From NCBI GenBank assembly GCA_009746045.1, contig RPFO01000027.1, forward strand, positions 5,517,924-5,581,923: a stretch of 64,000 bases of DNA, in the 5' to 3' direction. Each line of letters opens with the position of its first letter. The first letter of the stretch is position 1. Source of the DNA: Mesostigma viride (lineage: Eukaryota; Streptophyta; Mesostigmatophyceae; Mesostigmatales; Mesostigmataceae). This document shows positions 27,271-37,305 of the stretch, piece after piece. A program made the translations under genes and the position numbers. The notes under the pieces were generated by a model. It ran no database searches. It saw nothing but the letters and a program-made list of their open reading frames with translations, and was not told where the DNA came from.

Positions 27271-28551
27271 TCAATCATTCCTCATTCTTTCGTATTGGAT
27301 CTGGACGTTGACCGAGTGCGCCATCATTTTCGCAAACCGCTTCCTCGCCGCCATGCCTGCATTCATGACAAATTGGGTCACGAAAGCCTGGCGAGCGTTG
27401 TCGACGCCGTGGAAATGTTTGCGGAGGATCGCGCCGAATGTTTCGACTGACATTGGGGCTTTTTTGCCTCGAGAAGGCATGAACAAGTAAGGCCTGTCTT
27501 TCCGCATGTCGAGCGCTTCTCGCAACGTTTTCAGATTCTTGGGGACTACAAAATCTATCGCCCCGAGGACCGGCGCGGTCTTGTGGGCGTTGATGATGAA
27601 CCTGTACTCTTTTGGGATGTAGCCGTTCTCGGTCTTTCCCAATTCTTTCGCCGATTTCACAATCCGGGCGTCGTGGTAGTCGAGCCTGACAGGTGGCAGT
27701 TCTTCGCCGGAAAAGTAGAGGAGGCCGATGAGCGCCTTGTCGCTCTCCAAGCCCTCTTTGACGGCCTTATCTCGCAACTCGACGAGCTCGGGCCATGGGT
27801 GGGCTGGTGGCTTGTTTTCGCTCACGAATTCCGCGTTGGCCTCGAGACCTTCCTGGGACGTCGCCATGTCCTCCACGTAGGCCTCGCGCACGTCTTGCGG
27901 GATCCTTTTGCCGGCATCCATCTGGTTATCGATCGAGTTGATCGATGAGAAAAGGTCCTTGGCGTTCGTCTTCTTGGTGATGGCGCGGTCCTTCTTGCCG
28001 CCCCTCTCGGAAGGCTCAGACAGGGCGTCTACGGCCTCGCGCACTTTCTTGGTGTCGAGGAGGGGCGTCACAGGTTTGGCACCGTCTTTGTCTGGTTCGT
28101 ATCCTAGATGCCTGAGGATCTTTGTCAACCGCGCGAGGTATGTCTTCCCAGAACCCCTCGAAATCTGCCCCTTGGCCCTCTGCGCCCTCTTCCTTCCCGC
28201 CCCCTCAGCGGGGCTTAGCGTCTCCGGCAAATTCGCGACCATGTTCTTGGCGTCGTCCAAGGACCAAAGGGCGGGGTGTGCCAATGTCTTCTTAGGCGGC
28301 GCGGGCTTTGAAGGTGCTTCCTGGGGTTTGCACTCCTTTTCTGGGAGGCCGACGACTGCTCGCACCTCGTTGACCTCTTCGCAATCTGTCCCGTGTTTCT
28401 CCAACCACTTCTCGGTGGGTGTCCACTGGTCCTTCTTGGCCATCGCTCTCATTCGCTGTAGGGCGGCCTTCTCTGGGTGTTTGAGCCGATAGCGGGCCTG
28501 CGCTTCCCGGCGTTGGCGGAGTTCTTCCTCGGACCTGACGACTTTGACCAT
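27271..28551 (-). CDS. Tyrosine recombinase (PLV integrase)
   Basis: 426 aa, start ATG at 28551 with AGGTATAA 9 nt upstream. The N-terminal half is basic and charged (RYRLKHPEKAALQR); the C-terminal half shows a degenerate tyrosine recombinase pattern: ELPPVRLDYHDAR (box I Arg, R289), INAHKTAPV (Lys), HFHGVDNARQAF (H381 and R387), MMAHS (H412) and QIQYERM (Y420, candidate nucleophile). This would integrate the virus into the host genome and replaces the retroviral-type integrase of polintons. It lies between the primase-helicase and the AT-hook gene on the same strand. It is unrelated in sequence to the recombinase of the DIRS-like element at 15.9 kb. The family call is from motif order and needs a profile search. 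Confidence 0.72.
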   Translation of the reverse strand: MVKVVRSEEELRQRREAQARYRLKHPEKAALQRMRAMAKKDQWTPTEKWLEKHGTDCEEVNEVRAVVGLPEKECKPQEAPSKPAPPKKTLAHPALWSLDDAKNMVANLPETLSPAEGAGRKRAQRAKGQISRGSGKTYLARLTKILRHLGYEPDKDGAKPVTPLLDTKKVREAVDALSEPSERGGKKDRAITKKTNAKDLFSSINSIDNQMDAGKRIPQDVREAYVEDMATSQEGLEANAEFVSENKPPAHPWPELVELRDKAVKEGLESDKALIGLLYFSGEELPPVRLDYHDARIVKSAKELGKTENGYIPKEYRFIINAHKTAPVLGAIDFVVPKNLKTLREALDMRKDRPYLFMPSRGKKAPMSVETFGAILRKHFHGVDNARQAFVTQFVMNAGMAARKRFAKMMAHSVNVQIQYERMRND

Positions 28552-29001
28552 GGCGGGTACTTATACCTATACATTAGAAAAAAATTTGGGATTTTTGAAC
28601 GCACTGTTGATTTTTGTTTCGATTCTTGGGCATCGAGCTAATATTTTTAGGGTATGAAAACTTGCAGCCAAGGGTTGATGAATTTCGAGCCAACTTTTTT
28701 AAAATTTCACAAGTCCCAAAACACTGGCACCCCTTGACAAGAAGTTTTCAAGGCCCGGGAACTTTCTCTCGATGCCTGCCAAAAAAATCGGAATGGTCGA
28801 AAATGTCGGAAATCATTCCGCGCGCTTCGCGCAGACCTCTGTCACCGGCCGCCGCCCCCTTCCCACACCCTCTCGCGCCAAGTGGCGTAACTTTCTCGTT
28901 TGTAGTCCGTTTTCGACGTTCTTGGTGTCCCCGGAAAGCTCTACTCAAGGCGCACACAATGGTGCAAATAGATATCAAATCGAATAAAGAAAACGTGAGT
29001 T
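28552..29001. other. Viral intergenic region (450 nt)
   Basis: No credible gene. It contains the recombinase promoter box (28561-28568), an AT-rich stretch at 28570-28720 and a small GC hairpin (GCGCG/CGCGC, about 28820-28831). It is the largest internal non-coding gap of the virus, so a candidate for an internal origin. Confidence 0.45.
28561..28568 (-). promoter_or_regulatory. AGGTATAA box upstream of the recombinase gene
   Basis: Nine nucleotides before the ATG at 28551, the same spacing as at 53462-53469. Confidence 0.55.
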
Positions 29002-29531
29002 TTAGGTTCTTTTGTCATCGCCACCCGACTTCCCTTTCTTAGGCCTCCCCCAAGGCTTGGGAAGACCTGTTTCGGGGTCGATATTATGAGTCCTCGGCTT
29101 TGTGTCCTTCGACCCCGCGGGCCTACCACGCTTCTTGGGGCTCCGAGGGATGACTTCCTTTTTGATTTTCGGGGGGCGAGGGGCCTTTGGCGGAGGGGGG
29201 GGTTGCGGGGTTTGCGTTTCATGGCGATGATGTGCATCAACTTTTGGCGGCACTCGTGGCCTATCCCGGTATGCGTGGGGGGCAGCTCGCCGTCGTACCC
29301 GCACTCTCGCACAAACGCCGCCATCCTCTCGTGGACCTTTGGTGCTATTCTGGCGCCGGTCAGGTAGCGCACGAGTGTGGCCAGGTTGAGCACCAGATCT
29401 CGGCGGTCGGAACTGCCACGGTAGGAGTTGTTATTCACCTTGAGCCCCGCGCAATTGTGAGTGGCTGGGTCTGGGAGGCTATATTGTGGGGAGGGCGTCG
29501 TGGGCTGAGAAAATGCCTGCTTCAAGTCCAT
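29002..29531 (-). CDS. AT-hook DNA-binding protein, split by a frameshift at a C8 run
   Basis: The gene starts at 29531 (MDLKQAFSQPTTPSPQYSLP). The N-terminal ~105 residues are in one frame and include a helical region (RRDLVLNLATLVRYLTG...HERMAAFVRECGYDG). The C-terminal part is in another frame: KAPRPPKIKKEV, then KKRGRPAGSK (AT-hook core RGRP) and PWGRPKKGKS (second hook), ending at 29002. The two frames meet at a run of 8 C on the coding strand (about 29195-29202). Without the shift the frame runs to 28941 with out-of-frame Arg/Ser-rich sequence. Likely binds AT-rich DNA and may help genome condensation or regulation. The same frame conflict recurs at 46516 and 37730, so it is either programmed or a shared error. 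Confidence 0.6.
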
Positions 29532-29559
29532 CGCAAGTGTATAGTAATAAGAATAGATT

Positions 29560-30444
29560 TTATTTTTTCAGGACCAAGTAGGTATCAAAGTTTTTCCTAT
29601 AGCGTTTCGAGTCGTCTGGTTCGTCGTTGTCGACCGCGAGGAAGTCGTGTGGGCTGTTTTGGGTGGCGTACTCCCACAGTGCCAGGAAGTCCTCTGGTGA
29701 CGTGTGACCCGCCGATTCTTCTGCGATCTGTCGCGAGGCCCGCCGGTCCTTGGTGCGGAAGAGCACGAGGAACGAGACGTTGGCGCGGACGGACCTCGGA
29801 ACTCCCGCGCTCGTGAATGACTGGTTGACGAAGACCATGGACGTTAACAGGTGCCGGTGTTTGAATGCAAAGGACGACACGGGACCTTTCGAGTCCGCCC
29901 GGTAGAGCTTTGACCCCGCCATGTCGTCGATGAGGATGATCGAGGAGGGAGGCCCGTACTGGAACCGCGTCTCGGGCTCTTTGAACTGAAGCCTGTCGAG
30001 GGTCAAAAACATGTTGAGGTCCATGTCTTCTTCGGTCTTCTGGCCGTCTAAGAACTCCTTCTTGAACTTTTCCCACACCTTCAAGTCCCGCTGGTACTCC
30101 TCGTATTCCGTGAGGTCTTTCTTGATGTCCGCCACCATCTGGTTGAAGCTGTCGTCCGTGTACGTCTCCATACTCATGGCGGGCGTCGGAAGGAGCTTGT
30201 ACTTCGGCTCGGTCGTGGCGGACCCCGAGATCAGGTACAGTTTGTCGAAAGAGTGCGCGTCGAAGTACGCCTTGACCATGTTGATGGCCGCCGTCGTCTT
30301 CCCGGTCCCTCGCATGCCCACAAAAGAGGCGATAAAGTGCAGCCTTGGCGCGTTGGATGGGACCTGGCGGGTCTTGGCGTATTTCAGCTTGAGGTCCTTG
30401 TTGGCGAGCGGCGTCTCGATGTGGATGCTCTCGATTTCTGGCAT
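29560..30444 (-). CDS. A32/FtsK-HerA-type DNA packaging ATPase
   Basis: 294 aa from MPEIESIHIETPLANKDLKL. Walker A GMRGTGKT (residues 43-50), Walker B SSIILIDDM (acidic pair 173-174), then FVNQSFTSAG and an Arg-rich segment (FRTKDRRASRQ). This is the packaging ATPase shared by polintons, PLVs, virophages and giant viruses; it pumps DNA into the capsid. It lies between the AT-hook and coiled-coil genes on the minus strand, with only about 20-30 nt gaps. An identical copy is at 47074-47958 and a frame-broken one at 38316-39203. Confidence 0.9.
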   Translation of the reverse strand: MPEIESIHIETPLANKDLKLKYAKTRQVPSNAPRLHFIASFVGMRGTGKTTAAINMVKAYFDAHSFDKLYLISGSATTEPKYKLLPTPAMSMETYTDDSFNQMVADIKKDLTEYEEYQRDLKVWEKFKKEFLDGQKTEEDMDLNMFLTLDRLQFKEPETRFQYGPPSSIILIDDMAGSKLYRADSKGPVSSFAFKHRHLLTSMVFVNQSFTSAGVPRSVRANVSFLVLFRTKDRRASRQIAEESAGHTSPEDFLALWEYATQNSPHDFLAVDNDEPDDSKRYRKNFDTYLVLKK

Positions 30445-30464
30445 TTATTAGAAGGCAGAGATTT

Positions 30465-31022
30465 TTAGTCGTCGTTGAGCGAGGCCAGCAGGGATGCCCG
30501 GATAGCCAGCATCCTTTGCTCGTAAGGCGTGAGAGTCGGCGCGGTCTTCACGGCAGGCGGAGGGGCTTTCGGTTTGGCGGCCTGTTCGCGCTCCTCCTGC
30601 TCGACCTCGTACTTTGGCTTCTTCCCGCGGCGGGGTCGAGGGGTGTCCGTCGGAGTCTCGGCGACCTCCTCGGCGGCCAACAGTCGTTCTATCCGGAACT
30701 TGTTTCGCTTCTCCTCCAGCTCGAGCTCGACCAGTCTCTGCCGCTGGAGTTCGAGTTCCTTCTCAAGGACCTTGCGCTTGGTGATCTCGGCCTCGCGCTC
30801 CTCCTGGCGCTTCTTGGCGCGCTCCTCGTTCCTCTTCTGGTGGTACGGCCGCATCTTGTCCCTGAGGGCCTGCTTCTGCTCCTCGGAGAGTTGTGCGCCC
30901 TTCTTGTACTTCACGGCCTTGCTAACCTCCTCGGTCTTTACGGGCTCCTGGGGTGCTGTCGATTCCACGTCGGCGGCGGCGGGGCTCGTTGGCGAATCTG
31001 GGGCGTCTGGGACTGGGTTCAT
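30465..31022 (-). CDS. Charged coiled-coil protein
   Basis: 185 aa from MNPVPDAPDSPTSPAA at 31022; the upstream extension overlaps the divergent gene and is rejected. The centre is an almost continuous Lys/Glu/Arg/Gln helix (YHQKRNEERAKKRQEERE and following), a classic coiled coil, followed by a Pro/Lys-rich stretch (TPRPRRGKKPKYEVEQEE) and a short helical C-terminus. Function unknown; scaffold or DNA-associated structural roles are possible. It diverges from the surface-protein gene across a 39-nt gap. Confidence 0.75.
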   Translation of the reverse strand: MNPVPDAPDSPTSPAAADVESTAPQEPVKTEEVSKAVKYKKGAQLSEEQKQALRDKMRPYHQKRNEERAKKRQEEREAEITKRKVLEKELELQRQRLVELELEEKRNKFRIERLLAAEEVAETPTDTPRPRRGKKPKYEVEQEEREQAAKPKAPPPAVKTAPTLTPYEQRMLAIRASLLASLNDD

Positions 31023-31061
31023 TGGCGCTATAGTTAATGTCTTAGATAATATTAGAACAAC
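31023..31061. promoter_or_regulatory. 39-nt bidirectional promoter gap
   Basis: The minus-strand replication/packaging block and the plus-strand structural block diverge here. The gap is AT-rich, with CTATAG near one start and AATATT near the other. It must hold both promoters unless these extend into the genes. Confidence 0.6.
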
Positions 31062-34000
31062 ATGGTCGTGGTTAGCGGGAATCCTGCCAATTATAACCTG
31101 AGCACAGGGCTCGGAGAGGACACGGTGGACGAGCGAATTGCGGACCTCGAGAGCGATCTCCAGTCCCTTCAGCTGCAGGTCCATCCCTTCGACTCGCACA
31201 TCACCGTTAACGGGGTCCGCTACGTATACCCGAGCGCCCCGACGCGAGTGAGACTGGGCGACAACTACAGCGAATGGACGGCCGTCACGACAGGCGAGAC
31301 AAGCGGGATGTTAGAGGTCGACGGGGGCATCGTCGCAGATTGGATTCGGATTTCCTCTTTGCGACTGCTCGACCAATACGCGACAATTTCCGAGATCGTC
31401 GCAGACCGAATATTGACGCGCGATCAGATCGACTGGCTATTTGATAGGCACAGTGTTGGATACACCACATTGCCCAGCCCTAGCGCCATGTTCACGATCC
31501 AATACGAGAACGGCACCTTGTCTGCCCCTGGAACTACGTTCACGATCACAAACAATCAGGATATCCGCATACTTCTTCCCTACACGGTCACGGGAGGAGA
31601 CAGCGACGGGAAATGCACGTACCAAGTCCAGGTTCTTGGGGCTTTGGATCCGATCAACGCAAGCCAGACTGTAGACGGTCCTCACATGGACGAAATCCAT
31701 TTTGGAAGCACCGGTCATGCGTATTTTGGAAAACTGATGAGTTTCTCTCAGGTCGGGTTTGCGACGACTAGGGACCTGAATAGGATGCAGAGACTCTCTA
31801 ACGGCCTCCACATCACGCGCACATACGCCCCTCTAACGGCCTGGGACATAGGGCGGATCGACCAGCCGACCGAGAGTTACTGGAGAACGACCGCGCCTTA
31901 CCAGACGTGGGTCGTCGTCGGCGACGGCGGTGTGCCGCCTCTAAAGATAGGGATCAAGAACACAACGCCGTGGGCTTATCAACGGAAACTGCCCATCTCG
32001 TGGAAAGTCGACGATGTCGCGTTAACCGACGCCGCGGGTAGTTTCCAGCTTGACGTGGACGGGGGACTGCGCGGAGAGGACGCGGTTACGTGCGCGTTGA
32101 CGTCGGCGGATCATGGGAAACTCGTGTCGGCCGATGTGACGATCTACAATGACGCGACGATGACGACGTCTACTACCCAGCGAAAAATGGCTGTTGTGGG
32201 CTTAGTGAAGACAGACCCGCTCGTCCCAGCGATTCGAACACCCAGCCATTACTTCACGACGACAAGACCGGCGAGGATCGGCGTGCAGATGTACGCAGAC
32301 CATTCCACGGGATGGGGCGACGGCGCGCAGACGCCCGCAAATTACGAGATCGTCGCGGACGGGTCCGTGATCGGATCCGTGACCGGCGCCGGGGTTTGGG
32401 ACTATCTTCTGCCACACTCGTCGCAGGAGACGGTCCAAATCACGCCTCGTTTCTCGTGTCCTCGCGACGCCCCGCACTTGACCGGAGAGACCGTGACGGT
32501 AAGCGGACCGTCCAAGACGTTCCATAGCCTCCTGCATTTCTCGCGAGATCCCGCTACGACTTTGCAGCCGACACACGACAAGTACGAGCTCGTGACCACC
32601 CCAGCGAGTTTTTACGCGCTGGCCGCGAACGATGTCACACCTCCTGAGAAGTGCGTCGTGTTCAGCGACCAGGAAATCGACGGTCCGTTTGTCCTGTGTT
32701 TCGAAATGATCGTCCCGTCCGGCACCGCATTTGTCTCGCTCTCGGATCACAACGACATAACGGGAAAGTACCACCCCGCTTTCACGGACGGTCACAACTG
32801 CTGGAGGAATCAAGGAGCAGCCGACAACTGGTGGTCGGTTTGTGGGATCAATATCGACAAGACGAACGGGAAGATCGGGCTATATCAAAACCGGAAGATC
32901 GCCACTGAGTATACACTCGACACGACGTGGGCAAGTAAGACGATCTTCTGGATAGCGTTTAGGAGACGGTCCGATGGTTTAATTGATCGATACATCTCCT
33001 ATTCCGCTCCCACTGGTCTGAGCAGTATGACTAAGCTAGTGAATTCCGCGGCAGGCATTTTTACAGCCTCGCCGAGCGGGATTGTAGCTCCGTACGCGCC
33101 TGGTCAGGTCAGAATAGTATTCCATCTAGACAGCGCCCAACAGACTATCATCAACTCGTGCGAGGTAGTGGACAACACAACAAATACCGAGTTTGTGTCC
33201 ATCACATCGACGAACCCAACTGGTCTTTATTCGACTTCTGGAGACACGATACGTGTAACACACCGCGGAACTATCGGGTTATACAGTTCGATCATGGGTC
33301 GTTACGCACTCTCTGCACCCGTCCCAGGCGAGCCGAACCTATACTATCGAATCCTTACACTCTCAAAAAGCAACATCGTCCATGCCGTTGTCAAGTTGCC
33401 GTCATACGACTATGGGAACGTTCCGATGACGTACCAAGTTTCCGTATACGGGATACTACCAGATCTCCCACATATTCAAAAATTCACAGTGAAGCTTTAT
33501 TACGATTACCCGTCGCTAAATGCTACCAATACACCAAGCACCGCTATACTCGGTCAGGACTGGGCCGGAGGAACAGTTATTAGCTATGCGTCAACTAATT
33601 CTTCAGGGTATAGGTTTGTCTACATGCAGTGCCAGCGACCTACGTCTTTCGCACCGTCTAATGGCGGTCTCACACATTTATTCACGGCTACATTCGCTCC
33701 GAAAAGCGGCTTTAACCCCGATATCCCCTTGATATGGTTGGACCTATCAACTGCAGAATTTTACGGCGAAGGGGATATAAATCCAACATGGACGTCGAAT
33801 TTTGACGAGGCCGTATACACAGATGAGCGAGAGGTTCATAGAATCCCGTTCACGATTAGAGGGATGCGAACGGTGGCCTACGACTACATGCAGCCCGAGC
33901 TCTGGGAACTGGGCCCGAAAGGTGTCGCGAGCTTCCGTGACGAAACGGGCGCTGTCATACCGTCGCTGACAACACTCGCGTCCTTCTATTTCCGGGTCCA

Positions 34001-34298
34001 ATTCACGCAAGGCGCGCCGGCTCTCCTGGACATCGGCCATCCCTACAGACTCTTGTCAGACGCGGTTGGTCTCGTGTATGGCCCGGACACGGCTGGTAGG
34101 CTGATAATCGGACCGTCCTGGCGAGTTGCTCCCGGTTTTGACGAATCCGACGGAGTCTACGAAATCCTGTTGGTGGTGGACAAGCCACTCGGTTCAGGTA
34201 GCGCCGTGGTGTACCTGTACCCGCCTGCGAATTACAGGTCAAAATCCGGGGTTCACGCCAGCGGCGAGGTGTTTGCGCCTATCCAATGGACCGTTTAA
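31062..34298 (+). CDS. Large surface/fibre-like protein (1078 aa)
   Basis: Starts MVVVSGNPANYNLSTGLGED. A short helical heptad-like region near residues 20-45 (ERIADLESDLQSLQLQVH) could trimerise the protein; the rest is rich in beta-forming Thr, Ser, Val, Tyr and Gly with segments such as FTITNNQDIRILLPYTVTGG and FWIAFRRRSDGLIDRYI. There is no signal peptide, transmembrane segment or catalytic motif. Size, composition and position at the head of the structural block suggest a capsid-associated fibre or host-recognition protein. I do not recognise the family; a highly diverged Tlr6F-like PLV protein is an alternative. An identical copy is at 48576-51812; a broken and truncated one at 39819-41931. 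Confidence 0.6.
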   Translation: MVVVSGNPANYNLSTGLGEDTVDERIADLESDLQSLQLQVHPFDSHITVNGVRYVYPSAPTRVRLGDNYSEWTAVTTGETSGMLEVDGGIVADWIRISSLRLLDQYATISEIVADRILTRDQIDWLFDRHSVGYTTLPSPSAMFTIQYENGTLSAPGTTFTITNNQDIRILLPYTVTGGDSDGKCTYQVQVLGALDPINASQTVDGPHMDEIHFGSTGHAYFGKLMSFSQVGFATTRDLNRMQRLSNGLHITRTYAPLTAWDIGRIDQPTESYWRTTAPYQTWVVVGDGGVPPLKIGIKNTTPWAYQRKLPISWKVDDVALTDAAGSFQLDVDGGLRGEDAVTCALTSADHGKLVSADVTIYNDATMTTSTTQRKMAVVGLVKTDPLVPAIRTPSHYFTTTRPARIGVQMYADHSTGWGDGAQTPANYEIVADGSVIGSVTGAGVWDYLLPHSSQETVQITPRFSCPRDAPHLTGETVTVSGPSKTFHSLLHFSRDPATTLQPTHDKYELVTTPASFYALAANDVTPPEKCVVFSDQEIDGPFVLCFEMIVPSGTAFVSLSDHNDITGKYHPAFTDGHNCWRNQGAADNWWSVCGINIDKTNGKIGLYQNRKIATEYTLDTTWASKTIFWIAFRRRSDGLIDRYISYSAPTGLSSMTKLVNSAAGIFTASPSGIVAPYAPGQVRIVFHLDSAQQTIINSCEVVDNTTNTEFVSITSTNPTGLYSTSGDTIRVTHRGTIGLYSSIMGRYALSAPVPGEPNLYYRILTLSKSNIVHAVVKLPSYDYGNVPMTYQVSVYGILPDLPHIQKFTVKLYYDYPSLNATNTPSTAILGQDWAGGTVISYASTNSSGYRFVYMQCQRPTSFAPSNGGLTHLFTATFAPKSGFNPDIPLIWLDLSTAEFYGEGDINPTWTSNFDEAVYTDEREVHRIPFTIRGMRTVAYDYMQPELWELGPKGVASFRDETGAVIPSLTTLASFYFRVQFTQGAPALLDIGHPYRLLSDAVGLVYGPDTAGRLIIGPSWRVAPGFDESDGVYEILLVVDKPLGSGSAVVYLYPPANYRSKSGVHASGEVFAPIQWTV

Positions 34299-34330
34299 AA
34301 ATCTCGTCGCTACATTATAACGCACACAAT

Positions 34331-34855
34331 GCATCGGGAAGAACGCTAAACGCCCAAGTAAGAAACACACAAGCCTCGCCGCAAGGTCCGCACCACTGCC
34401 CAAATGCCCACAACGAGCACGATGACCAACTCCATCATCATCCACTCGACCCCGGTGCGCCGACCCGCCAAGAAAGGCAAAGTCGCCGAGACCCGCGGGT
34501 TCAGGGACGCGATGTTGATGTCCGCCATCATGGCAAACGCGAAACCTGTCGCGTACCCTCCCTTGTCCGCCTTGACCAAAAACCTGAAGCGGCCGCTCCA
34601 GTGTCTGTCCCAGTAGCACCACCAGTAGCTGCCTCGCCAGAACCAGCGAGACTTGAAGGCGGGTCGCGATTTTCTAGTATCGACTATGAATGTGCGGATT
34701 GCGGGTTAAAGCCAAAATCAAATACACAACAAGGACTGAACCAGCATCTGAGAGCCATGATCAAGAAGAAGGAACCGAAGCACGTATCCGGGGCCCTTAG
34801 ACGGGGGAGCTTACTGGTATTAGTGGGTCTCGTGAATCTCCTCTGTAAAAATTTC
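34331..34855 (+). pseudogene. Frame-broken copy of the zinc-finger gene
   Basis: Corresponds to 51843-52364 but an extra G after the start (ATGCATCGGG versus ATGCATCGG) and other indels break the frame. The C-terminal zinc-finger part (YECADCGLKPKSN) is still readable. Probably sequence error, not decay. Confidence 0.6.
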
Positions 34856-34865
34856 GAATGCTATA

Positions 34866-35672
34866 TTGCAAAGGTCTATGAATATGGACAACCTCTTTTC
34901 CGACGCCGAGATGCTGCAGATCGCCCAGTGGATGACACTCTACCCCGACACCCCTCGCGAGTTCATCGAGGCAGCCATGCTGTACTGTAGGAGCAAGCCG
35001 CTCACCGGGAAGGAGAGGAGGGTCCTCAAGAGGAAATCGCGCGGGCTTGCGGGAGAGAGTGGCAAGGTCCTGATCCACGGCAAGAACGAAATAACTTCTG
35101 AAGTCATAGTAGAGAATGAAGGAGTACGTTCAGGAGTGCAGGACGTTGACGCTGAGGACCGAGAGAACAGGACCAGGGGCGGTCTCCATGATCCAATTTG
35201 GGACATCCCTGCTGGCCTGCTAGAGGATTACCACGACGTGGGGCTGACCCTGCTGACGATTCCCTACGAGCAGACACACATCAACAGCAATAACAACACC
35301 TTTGAGGTCACGATGGCGGGACGGCGCACAGGTCTCGCTGCGGTCGGGTCGTGGACCACCATCGAGAACCGCCAGAACATCGAGACGACTTTATTGACAA
35401 TCGACAGCAGCTTCACAGTTCAACCACCTATGATCGGGCCAATAGTCGGTACACGTTCGTTGCAGAGAGTCCGTTCCAGTTCCTGGTTGGCGAGTCGGTC
35501 GGGCGGGTCCTCGGGCTAACACCCGGCATTCATCAGCGAATGACCAGTTCGTCGTTTACAGCAACCGACCAGCCACGAACGGGCGGGCTGCGGGCCGTGT
35601 ATGTTTTACTCGGACATCGTCGCGGGAATGTAGGGTTTCGGCGAACCCACGGGACGGTCTACGGCGGTCTGT
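34866..35672 (+). pseudogene. Frame-broken 104-aa gene fused to a truncated penton gene
   Basis: Corresponds to 52394-53178. A 2-nt insertion (GAGAGAAC versus GAGAAC) artificially joins the small upstream ORF to the penton-protein frame, and later indels break it. It ends at the first junction (35672/35673), so the last third of the penton gene is absent. Confidence 0.65.
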
Positions 35673-35829
35673 GTTCGACATCCCTGACGCTCGTGTACTT
35701 TTTGGCTGTTTTCTCGTCCTTGTCGAGGGCTGCCAAGAAAGGATGGCCTAGTTTCTCTCCATTGTCGATTGCCATCTGTTGGGCTGGGAGCCAGCGCGGG
35801 TTTACTTCAGGTAAACTTTGGTCGCTCAT
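35673..35829 (-). pseudogene. N-terminal fragment of the primase-helicase
   Basis: Encodes PRWLPAQQMAIDNGEKLGHP and following residues, equivalent to 26921-27077, cut at the junction 35672/35673. The start region differs by indels. Only the first ~50 residues are present. Confidence 0.7.
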
Positions 35830-36022
35830 GATGAATGTGTGTATACCTCTATGCATTAGATTTTTTTTCTGGCTGGACTCGGGTTGGATTTTCTGGGTTG
35901 GACAAAACTTGGATTTTATTAATCAATAAAAGAAATAGACTTTTCAATGCGAAAGAAAAAACCCGGGACTTTTATAACTACGTTATAAAAGGGTGACAAT
36001 CAATTTTCAACAAGTGAGCGAA

Positions 36023-37305
36023 TCAATCATTCCTCATTCTTTCGTATTGGATCTGGACGTTGACCGAGTGCGCCATCATTTTCGCAAACCGCTTCCTCGC
36101 CGCCATGCCTGCATTCATGACAAATTGGGTCACGAAAGCCTGGCGAGCGTTGTCGACGCCGTGGAAATGTTTGCGGAGGATCGCGCCGAATGTTTCGACT
36201 GACATTGGGCTTTTTTGCCTCGAGAAGGCATGAACAAGTAAGGCCTGTCTTTCCGCATGTCGAGCGCTTTCTCGCAACGTTTTCAGATTCTTGGGGACTA
36301 CAAAATCTATCGCCCCGAGGACCGGCGCGGTCTTGTGGGCGTTGATGATGAACCTGTACTCTTTTGGGATGTAGCCGTTCTCGGTCTTTCCCAATTCTTT
36401 CGCCGATTTCACAATCCGCGTCGTGGGTAGTCGAGCCTGACAGGTGGCAGTTCTTCGCCGGAAAAGTAGAGGAGGCCGATGAGCGCCTTGTCGCTCTCCA
36501 AGCCCTCTTTGACGGCCTTATCTCGCAACTCGACGAGCTCGCGGCCATGGGTGGGCTGGTGGCTTGTTTTCGCTCACGAATTCCGCGTTGGCCTCGAGAC
36601 CTTCCTGGGACGTCGCCATGTCCTCCACGTAGGCCTCGCGCACGTCTTGCGGGATCCTTTTTGCCGGCATCCATCTGGTTATCGATCGAGTTGATCGATG
36701 AGAAAAGGTCCTTGGCGTTCGTCTTCTTGTGATGGCGCGGGTCCTTCTGCCGCCCCTCTCGGAAGGCTCAGACAGGGCGTCTACGGCCTCGCGCACTTTC
36801 TTGGTGTCGAGGAGGGGCGTCACAGGTTTGGCACCGTCTTTGTCTGGTTCGTATCCTAGATGCCTGAGGATCTTTGTCAACCGCGCGAGGTATGTCTTTC
36901 CCAGAACCCCTCGAAATCTGCCCTTGGCCCTCTGCGCCCTCTTCCTTCCCGCCCCCTCAGCGGGGCTTAGCGTCTCCGGCAAATTCGCGACCATGTTCTT
37001 CGGCGTCGTCCAAGGACCAAAGGGCGGGGTGTGCCAATGTCTTCTTATGCGGGCGCGGGCTTTGAAGGTGCTTCCTGGGGTTTGCACTCCTTTTCTGGAG
37101 GGCCGACGACTGCTCGCACCTCGTTGACCTCTTCGCAATCTGTCCCGTGTTTCTCCAACCACTTCTCGGTGGGTGTCCACTGGTCCTTCTTGGCCATCGC
37201 TCTCATTCGCTGTAGGGCGGCCTTCTCTGGGTGTTTGAGCCGATAGCGGGCCTGCGCTTCCCGGCGTTGGCGGAGTTCTTCCTCGGACCTGACGACTTTG
37301 ACCAT
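36023..37305 (-). pseudogene. Frame-broken copy of the tyrosine recombinase
   Basis: Equivalent to 27271-28551. At least three frameshifts split it into pieces (37305-37045, 37180-36518, 36412-36023), mostly at homopolymers. The end with MMAHSVNVQIQYERM is intact. Confidence 0.7.

Noticed and set aside
15890-28551. A shared origin of the DIRS-like recombinase and the viral recombinase
   Set aside because: Both belong to the tyrosine recombinase superfamily, but apart from the generic box pattern I see no sequence similarity.
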